Positions 55,640 through 64,000 of a DNA stretch of 64,000 nucleotides are shown here, one piece after another. This DNA is from Heterobilharzia americana (Eukaryota > Platyhelminthes > Trematoda > Strigeidida > Schistosomatidae). The DNA is taken from assembly GCA_944470555.2 (NCBI GenBank), contig OX104129.1, positions 51,741,998 to 51,805,997 on the forward strand. The letters run 5' to 3'. The notes under the pieces are model-generated. The model ran no database searches. It was given only the letters and a program-made list of their open reading frames with translations, and was not told the origin of the DNA. The translations under genes were made by a program, and so were the position numbers. Positions within the stretch are counted from its first letter, which is position 1; each line of letters opens with the position of its first letter.

Positions 55640-58600
55640 ATGTAAACTGCTGCACTATGATCCCGGGGGCGTGTCCAAGGACGAAGCCGTACCGCTGACT
55701 GGTTAGTGCAAGATAACAGTAAGGCATTTCTCAAGGATGACCAGCAGTACAATGCTTCTGATGCCTTCCCTATGGAAAGGAAGGAGAGGTTAGATAAGGT
55801 TGGGCTCCAAAACAGTACTCCCCCTGCTATGCAGTTTTCCAGTCGCGGGGATATGGATTTTTCCTATTTGACGTTAGAACAACCAAATCCCAAAACAACA
55901 ATTCTTAAAAGGGCATGTGACATGCCTCAAGCACACCCCCTATGAGTTATGTGGTCACACAAGCTTTCCCCTTTTTCTCTTATAGGTAAGTTACCCAGGT
56001 GAAACAACTTCCACAGAGTGGATCGCCGAACAGCGTCAACCATCTGTACTCTTCCAGTAATATACAATCTAATCAAACATAACTTACCCCTCCCTACCTT
56101 AGTCTCCTTTTTTGCCTTGACTTCCTGATACTTATATTATGCTTCTTACAACTTCCTCAACCTCTCACTTTGCGACCACTGTTAACGATACAAGCCGGCG
56201 AAGCTTCGTTCCTAGTCTCCTTAAACCGCGTTATCGATTTCACACTGAAGCCGTCAACATCCAATCCTGTGTCGAATCGGAAAGTAGGGATCTCTCGTCA
56301 GAACTCTGGAATCTCTAGTCCGAATGTATGCTGTGTTTGTTAGACACAGATACAGCACCTGAGTTTATTCAGTTAACCGTATTTGGCTGTGTTGAGCCTT
56401 CAGAATCCACTTAACAAGTAGCTCTTGTGAACATGCCAGCGTAGATATAGCACCAAGTTCTGTAGAATAAAGCAAGCTTCTCGACTAAATGCCAGTCAAT
56501 AGCCATCTATGTGCTGTTCGATTGAATGGATCTGTCACAACGAGGATCATGAAGCTTTCCAACGCCTATTCATAATCCCCGCCTACACACCCACTGACTG
56601 CGCTTGGGTGATACAAAGGATGAATTCCAACAAAAGTTGTCACAATAGAAATTACAATAGCAGGCGACTTCAATGCTCAAATAGGAAAGTTGACACAGTA
56701 GGAAAGGTATCTACGGCATCCCATGCGGAAGAGTTGACAAGAGTGATTATCTGTTGCATTTTCGTTCTAAAAATAACTTGCTTCTGGCCCGTACTAACTT
56801 CAATCATAAGGACATACGCTCCCACTTAACGTCCACAGAAATCAACTCAACGATAGACATAGATAGGTCACACTGTCATAGGCCATCATTGGGGAGGATA
56901 TTTTTGGGCTCCGATCACGTATAAATACGAGCACGTGTATGTCTGTGCCTTAATGGCCGCAGATAAGCCTGCAGATGGTCGATTAGAAGATAGGAACAAT
57001 AGATACGTATTTAGGGAGAAAGCTAACAATTAACCTGCACACGACAGCTATCATCATCTTGAGGAAATTTAATATCATATTAAGTCTGCTGCAGAAACAA
57101 TGGTAAAGATATTTAGTAACTTGCATTATAAGATGAGTAGAAGCCAGTGAATTCCCGCAAAGTCATCCGATTTGACTGATGCAAGAAGACTTATTCCTGC
57201 TGCCTCTGACTACAATGAAGCGTGAAGAAAATTAAGCTTAAATTTACGAAGCATCGCCACAAAAATCGTAAGAAGTAGTTAGTGATGAAATTGAGAAAGC
57301 GTCAGCATTCTATAATACCCGGCAATTACATAAGCTTACTAAGCACACCAACAAGAAGAAAAAGATGATTAGTGAGGTAATCACTGAATAGCCTGTAACC
57401 CTGATCTCTCAGAACAGACGGCTAGAAAGTTGGGCGAAACACCGAGGCACGGTTAAAATGGCCTTCAGTAACGCTCCAGTTGGCCAACATCCAGCTCGAA
57501 CTTGAATGTGACGTAAATATCGGTCCTTCAACTTTCCTCGAAGTTTAGAAGGTTGTTTACAGCCTGAAATGATGCAAAACAGCAGGACCTGACAGTTTTC
57601 AACCCGAAGCTTATCAGGACGGAGACAAGAGATTGCTGATAAGAGTAACGGAGATACAAGTTAATGTGCAAGATACAATCCCATCGGACTGATCTACATC
57701 ATTGACCATCCCAGTCCATAAGAAGTGAGAGAAGTCTTCCTGTGACAACTGCGGAGGAAACATTTTGACTAATATTGTGTTCAAGATACTTGGATTCACA
57801 GTTATTTGACGCCTAACTGCTGCTCGGGAAAACCAGGCAGGTTTTGGACGCAGATGACATTGCATCATTCGGATCTACACCCTTCCATAGGCTCTAGAAA
57901 ATAAGCATACATACTCAGCGGTGATCGACACTAGACATCTTTCTTGCTCTCAAGGTAGAATTCGACTATGTCGCCCGTGAGGTGTTATAGCAGTCTTTGA
58001 CTGTGAAGAGAGTACCAAGAAACGCAAATTGAAGCTCTCTACTCGAATCCAAACAGTCGTGTCATGGATTATGGAACGTTCTCACCTGGATTGACGATAA
58101 CTTTTGGTGACCTCCAGGGATATTCACTGTCCCCATTCCTGTTCAACTCAGTGATAATTGTGTAAACGGATATAACGGACATAACCCTAGGCACCTCTGA
58201 CTTTCCAGCAATCGACTGACCTATTCCTTGAGGGGTGTGTTGATGAATCAAAGTACTCATACAGCATTGCGTAGTAGGTAAAAACGCTAACAAACTGGAG
58301 GGTCTTCTGAACGCGTTCAAGAGAAATCTGAGTATATTTGGGATACATTTCGTACCTGTCAAATGTAATCTGATGCCCCCAGGACTGGTCTGAAACTAAT
58401 CTCAGTTTAAGGATACAAAGTGAGGTGATGAAACGCACTGACCACTTACCTTACTTGAGAATGTGATTCAGCCCAAAGAAGATAGTTGCTAAAGAAATCT
58501 CAACTCCAGTAAAGAAGGCTCTCTGGCATTTGTCAGCTGGCGTCATATGTGGTGCCAGCTGGAGAGATTTCCGCCTACATATCGAAGAACGAGTATATTG

Positions 58601-59235
58601 CACTGAAGTTCATTCAGTCCTGTTATACGGCTGTGAGACATGACCGTTGAAAGTAGAAAACATGAAGCAGCTACAGGATTTTGATCATACGTGTCTTCGC
58701 AGTAATGCTCGCGTTCGCTCGCCCAAGGTGGAATCACCATATTAGCAGTGTTGAGGTCAGATGAAACGTACTAGGTAAGCCAGTTGATGACGTTGTTAAT
58801 CATCAGTCACTGAGGTGGCTCGGATATGCGTTTCGCAATCCAAACTACCGCCTACCTTGACGTGCAGTGCTGGGAGGAGTTGGATCAGTTTGGAAGAAGG
58901 TCCGTTGTGGTCAAATCAAGACCTAGCAAGAGGTCATGAAGCCTTTAACTGTTGGTGTTAGCCATGGATGGCAGTGTAGACTATATGACTGCAAACAACT
59001 AGAATCAATGATTGCAGACCTTCGGTAACATGTCTGAAAATCCGCCACAATGGTGCAGATGTATTCACTCTTTGACGTCTCATTTCACCAAACTTAATTT
59101 TCAAATTCTTTCTTCCCTCATACAAACTTATCTGTTTTGAAATCAACCTTTTTCTATTCACTTGTGTTTTGCATTCTGCAATGAAGTGTGACAACTTGAA
59201 CCGATGTACTTGTGTGTGAGGTCCTACTTTGATTT
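55640..59235 (+). mobile_element. Near-full-length but degraded RTE-like LINE
   Basis: The 5' region (about 55900-56400) parallels that at 5.1-5.5 kb. Next come endonuclease pieces (PAYTPTDC near 56580, then a broken DFNAQIGK), the linker SGARQL-like near 57310 and a QAGFGRR-like RT piece near 57835. The tail follows (ERVYCTEVHSVLLYGCET-like near 58585-58640; LRWLGYAF near 58810-58830), and a 3' UTR ends GAGGTCCTACTTTGATTTTG at 59235. Every domain has stops or frameshifts. This is the most complete LINE in the window. Confidence 0.75.
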
Positions 59236-61199
59236 TGTCTGCCGGTCAATGATAACAAATAAAAAGCAATAACATGAAAAAAGGGTCACATATAGGTTTC
59301 ATTTATCACAAACACTCCGATCATCAGACTCGAAGTCAGGAAATTTGCTAATATGATAATCACTCTCTCAAGCCAACTAAAATAGCTACAAAACGCATGT
59401 GACTACTTAGTGCTCATTTGTTTGAAAAACAACTTTGGTTACAATTACAATTTGTTTTTTTGAAAAATGTAAGTGTACAAGCCATAACAAAGCGTGAGTT
59501 TCATGTCATAGTTCTAGTCTAAAAATTGCAGCTATCTTTGCACCGAAAATATTGATAAAGAGATACATGATGCGAGAAAACTTTATAATAATCGACTAAC
59601 CTAAAAACCGATATGCAGGTGTGCAACCCGTAATCTTCCTAGTACATATTACAATGCCAAATAACGTTATAACTTGATCATATGGTCCGATCTACAACTG
59701 CTAGTATAACACGTCGTCAAGTAAATATAACTGCCACATACCTCACTGTTCAAACATCTCTCCTATCTCATGACAAAAAAATCTTGTGATGAAACACTGA
59801 CTGCATACCAGACAAGAAGAGTTTCCAGTAATCACCATTAAGTGACACAGATAAGAATAAGCGAGGGGACATCAGTTTCATTATCGTTGCAGATACGCCT
59901 TGCTGATGAGTACAAATGAACATTAAGTCCAGCACTTCTTGTCGACCGACTCTTACGAGCTAACACCATACTAGAATACAAAGCAGTGTACAGAAAAACT
60001 TATTTCAAGGAATTAAATTAATACGACAGCATAATATATAAAATTCATTGATAGCAGTTACTTTGACGTCGTTTTCCGGCTTCTATATCACAATAACCCA
60101 ATGAGTTATGCTGATAGAACACTTCTTGACTTGAGGTCATAACATATTACAAAGGTTTGCTGACTAGTGGCAAGATAAGAAGTAGTCAACCATTTAGTGT
60201 AAATTAATACACTACGATGAAACGGAGGTGCATGGGTGAAGTCGTACTGTGGGGGTTGATATCAGTAGTGTTTCCTTAAGATGATCACTGGAGCAGTGCT
60301 TATGATGCCCTCCCTACCCGAAGGACGGTTAAGAAAAGGTTAACTTCAAAAATAGCCGAGTGTGACCGGTCTCTAACAGATGTTCCACAAGCTTCGCGGT
60401 CACACCCCACTATTACTAATCCGATTTCTTTTTCAAATGCCTTGAGAAAAAGTAACCTTCCACGGTGTGGGCGGAGAGGAAATGTCAACTGCCTCCAACT
60501 CTGTTACCGGAAACTTCCTCACTGCAAATCCAGTCCAGACACTCGATCCAGGCTTCATATATCAAGCTGTGTCACATACTTAATGTATGAGAACCGATGA
60601 TGCTACCTGGTTACCCATGAAGAAATAAGTGAGGCCAAGACTGAACTTGAAACACATTAATTGCATGTCAAGTGCTCATGAAAAAGAAATGAATATAGAA
60701 TAACAACAACTCTAGGAATTCAAAACTGACAAACAACTAAAGAACTGAATGTAGAAGACGACTAAGGAATTACAGATAGATGTAATATGATGCTTATTTT
60801 TGCATGTATTTCTTTAAGTGTTGTCAATTATCATTGAGAAAAGAGTGACTCAATGTTTATCACGCTATCAGCCAGAGAGTAGTGAATTTGGCCTTTTCAA
60901 ATTTTTAACTGATATCTTCAAGCATATAGTACAGCTTAATATTCTAAGTTGTCCCAGAGCTGTGTAGATTGATGTATATTAGTATGGTTAGAGTAGACAC
61001 CAAAAGCTGACGACAAACAACCTCAAAATAGTGCCTATTATGTCAAAAACTGTGGTTCGACAGTCAATACATAAACTAAGTTGCTCTCACACTACCCAAC
61101 TAACCATTTAGATTTCAAATAGTATTGGTATAGAACCAATTACCCGATGATTGGTAGCAATGAATTCAACAACATATTTGCTGCAGTATAGACAAAAAA
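59236..61199. other. Segment enclosed by inverted LINE 3' ends
   Basis: No LINE coding sequence was seen. A GC-richer part at about 60290-60560 has a plus-strand frame of about 80 codons (KKRLTSKIAECDRSLTDV-type) that I cannot assign; it may be a transposon ORF1 remnant. The rest is AT-rich and non-coding. Confidence 0.35.
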
Positions 61200-61690
61200 A
61201 ATCAAAGTAGGACCTCACACACAAGTACATCGGTTCAAGTTGTCACACTTCATTGCAGAATGCAAAACACAAGTGAATAGAAAAAGGTTGATTTCAAAAC
61301 AGATAAGTTTGTATGAGGGAAGAAAGAATTTGAAAATTAAGTTTGGTGAAATGAGATGTCAAAGAGTGAATACATCTGCACCATTGTGGCGGATTTTCAG
61401 ACATGTTACCGAAGGTCTGCAATCATTGATTCTAGTTGTTTGCAGTCATATAGTCTACACTGCCATCCATGGCTGACATCAACAGTTAGGGACCTCATGA
61501 ACTGGTCCCAAGTTTTGACTTGACTTCCTTCAACCTTCTTCCAGTGCAATCCTACTTCGACTAGCGTCGCAAATCCAGGTAGTTAGTGCCTGAACATACA
61601 CATTACATGTGAAGCCATTGCAGTCGCTGAAAGTTCATAGCTTCATCGACTCGCCTGCTTGCCATGGAATACCCTTGGGAATTTATTACA
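61200..61690 (-). mobile_element. LINE 3' end, minus strand, inverted relative to 58.7-59.2 kb
   Basis: 61200-61480 matches the reverse complement of 58956-59235 almost perfectly (one difference seen, T/C in the GAGATGTC/GAGACGTC string). From 61480 to about 61690 the match continues only weakly (AACAGTTAGGGACCTCATGA against AACAGTTAAAGGCTTCATGA). A 5'-truncated copy. Confidence 0.8.
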
Positions 61691-61699
61691 AAAATGAGA

Positions 61700-63239
61700 A
61701 CAAACAGTATCACCACTCGATACATTATTCTACTGTCGAATTTCCACAACTATGAATTCTTATAGGATTGTATAAATGCACTATTATATTTATAATAATT
61801 ACTAATAATAAATCTTCCAGTAATCACAATTTTAATTGATTTTTTTGAATCATAATTCCACTTAGCACATATAGATATGTAAAGAAAGGTATGTGCGCGT
61901 GTGTGTTTGTACGTATCCATGTACATGTGTAAAAGGTGATTAATAACTAGATACGTATTACCATCTAATAATCAGTCGTTAATTACTTAATTATCATTAC
62001 TGTAATGAAAAAGTAACCAACAAAAAAAACAAAATAACATTACTTAGTCGAAATATCAAAAGTATTTTAGAAAAATATACTTCAATAGATGGTTGCTAAT
62101 CTGCTATAGAATTGTATGTTGTCTGCATGTACAAATAGGATAGTAATGAATGTCACTGATAATATGGTATCACGTGGAATGAACGACTATATATATATAC
62201 ACTACTCAAATACTGGTGTAGAGATTTCCAGAATTTGTAACAATGAAATAAAAGGTGATAGAAAGATGTGAATTGAAAGATAACTAAACCTAGATTTTGT
62301 GCTGAATGCGTTTTTTTCTTTGTTATTGCTTTGAGGCTAGCAATATGAATTACAGTTTTGTTGTTATGCATTCATAAGACACCTTTAGTGTGTAAATAAT
62401 GCGTTACACATAGAATATAATGAAGAAAAAACCATAATGAATATAAATTATTGATGAGTAGGTCTAACAGAAATCAGTCGCTGGGATTTAGTAATTGCTT
62501 GTATGCTGTCAGTAGCTCAGTGGAACTGCTTCATTTTTAATATGTCAATGTTTGTTATTTTCTCCGTAGTCTTTGTTTTATCTATTTACTAAAATCAATG
62601 CAGTTGTTAATAACAATTCAAATGGTATGAAACAGTACCTTTAAATTTTCTGAAATCATACCACCCACCATTCGTTTTCAATTTTAAAATTATAACGCGA
62701 CCTCAAATCGAAAAAAAACACAGCACTAACTAAATATTTAGTATCTCGGGTGATGAATATACAATGTTGTATTAAAACCTAAACGCCAGATTCATGTATG
62801 ACAGCTGAAATGATTTGGTTAAACTGATATGGAAAGTCTGTACAAATCATTCTGAGCAACTCGCAACACGAAAGTTAGTACTCGTAATTCGCATTTGCAG
62901 AGAGAACATTACATATGGCTCACACAAAAATCGTGTAAATGGTAGGTGGGAGTTAATTGTTTTCTAAGAACTTAGGAAGACTGCCATCGACATAACAAAT
63001 GATAGAGCGCACGAAAGTCTGAAACTTAACTTTCACTGAAAGCAATAAAACAAATTCCACATGATAAATTGACTGGCAACTAAACGGAAACAAAAAAAAC
63101 GGTGTCTGTAGAATCATAAAAAGAGGAGCCAAATATGATTCCTTTTGACTTATTGTTGCCCTCATAAGAAAAAACTGTCACTTCAACGAAAAATTGTGAA
63201 GTCTGATTTGACAACCTGTAACATCAACTAAAATAATGT
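61700..63239. other. Non-coding AT-rich stretch
   Basis: No exon or named element recognised. Contains short homopolymer and TA runs only. Confidence 0.4.
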
Positions 63240-64000
63240 CAGGAACAGATAATACTGCCGTTAGATACAGCTACCATGTATCGGGTCCCGGTGAAAAATA
63301 CGACCGCCTGTTTAAAAGACGAGTATACTGTTCTGCAGTAAGCACTGCCCTATCACACGCCTGTGAAACATTACCGTTGAAAGTAGAAGAGGCTACAGGT
63401 TTTTGACCACAGTTATTTTCACAGCATCTTTCATGTGCGGTTGAATCACAGTAAGAACAACGTTGCGGTTAGGAGCAGGAATTTGGTCACGAAAGAGGGA
63501 TCAACCTGAAGTTGTGGACCTCCTGTGACTATAGTGGTTTGAAGGCTTGTTACACATGCTGAGGCACCAACTACTTTGATGTTTGACGATAGGCGACGTA
63601 GGATTAGGTTGGAAGAAAGCTGTGGGAAGTCAACTATCGTATACGCAACGTCAGTATCAAATGTAGATGTTTATGTAGCAAATATAGTTCGATCGTGAGG
63701 TTATGAACTTGAATTGAGTGAAGTGGACACGATATATTATGCACGCTGATCAGCAGCTCACTCTGGTTAGAATAGGGTCAAGTTTAAAATATGGCTATGG
63801 ATAATGAGTAGGAAGAAAACATAATTTCATTTGGTTGCTTGAGATGCTTAGAATCAATGGCTGAAGATCCTACTTCACCTGATACAGACATGTGACACAG
63901 TGCAATCCTAATAGCGGAAACGTATTCATAGTTTATCTTCTTCAAACCTTCAACAATCTTGATCCGTTTCGTTGATTTGTTCCATCAAAATCCTTCAGGT
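63240..64000 (+). mobile_element. LINE C-terminal fragment reaching the window end
   Basis: RRVYCSAVSTALSHACET-type translation (63320-63370) is followed by LLVFDHSYFHSIFHVRL-like and SLRKRDQPEVVDLL-like pieces, the same region as 58.58-58.85 kb. It may continue to the right. Confidence 0.6.

Overview
The window looks like a schistosome (Schistosoma-type flatworm) nuclear genome segment. It is AT-rich, with compact coding exons separated by multi-kb introns packed with degraded non-LTR (LINE) and Penelope-like retroelements. It also carries SINE-like units with a pol III promoter and a hammerhead ribozyme, which match the Sm-alpha type known from schistosomes. Family identities come from reading translations by eye; no database search was run.

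Six host genes are supported, five of them rebuilt across introns by matching splice sites and codon phase. From left to right: (1) 1499-8823 (+), the 3' part of an unrecognised gene, four exons, possibly the NatB auxiliary subunit NAA25/MDM20 at low confidence. (2) 10867-15828 (+), an RNF5/RNF185-type membrane-anchored RING E3 ligase, two exons, 219 aa. (3) 19215-21380 (+), POP5, a subunit of RNase P/MRP, two exons, 170 aa. (4) 23362-33233 (-), an EGR-type three-finger C2H2 transcription factor, two exons, 903 aa, with a 7.2 kb intron full of LINE debris. (5) 33783-41678 (+), an NRBF2-like autophagy factor (MIT domain plus coiled coil), four exons, 261 aa, divergent from EGR across about 550 bp. 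(6) 43924-44063 (-), the terminal exon of an SNM1A/DCLRE1A-type DNA crosslink-repair nuclease; its other exons were not found and probably lie to the right.

From about 44.2 kb to the end I see no further host exon. That region holds Penelope fragments, hammerhead SINEs in several orientations, a long degraded LINE (55.9-59.2 kb), and an inverted pair of LINE 3' ends (about 59.0 and 61.3 kb). The two ends are almost identical over roughly 275 bp and then diverge abruptly, which suggests gene conversion. The most unusual theme is the coexistence of two hammerhead-ribozyme retroelement families (Sm-alpha-like SINEs and Penelope terminal repeats). Several of their ribozymes sit inside long palindromes, and most have lost the CpG that includes the catalytic G12 of the core.
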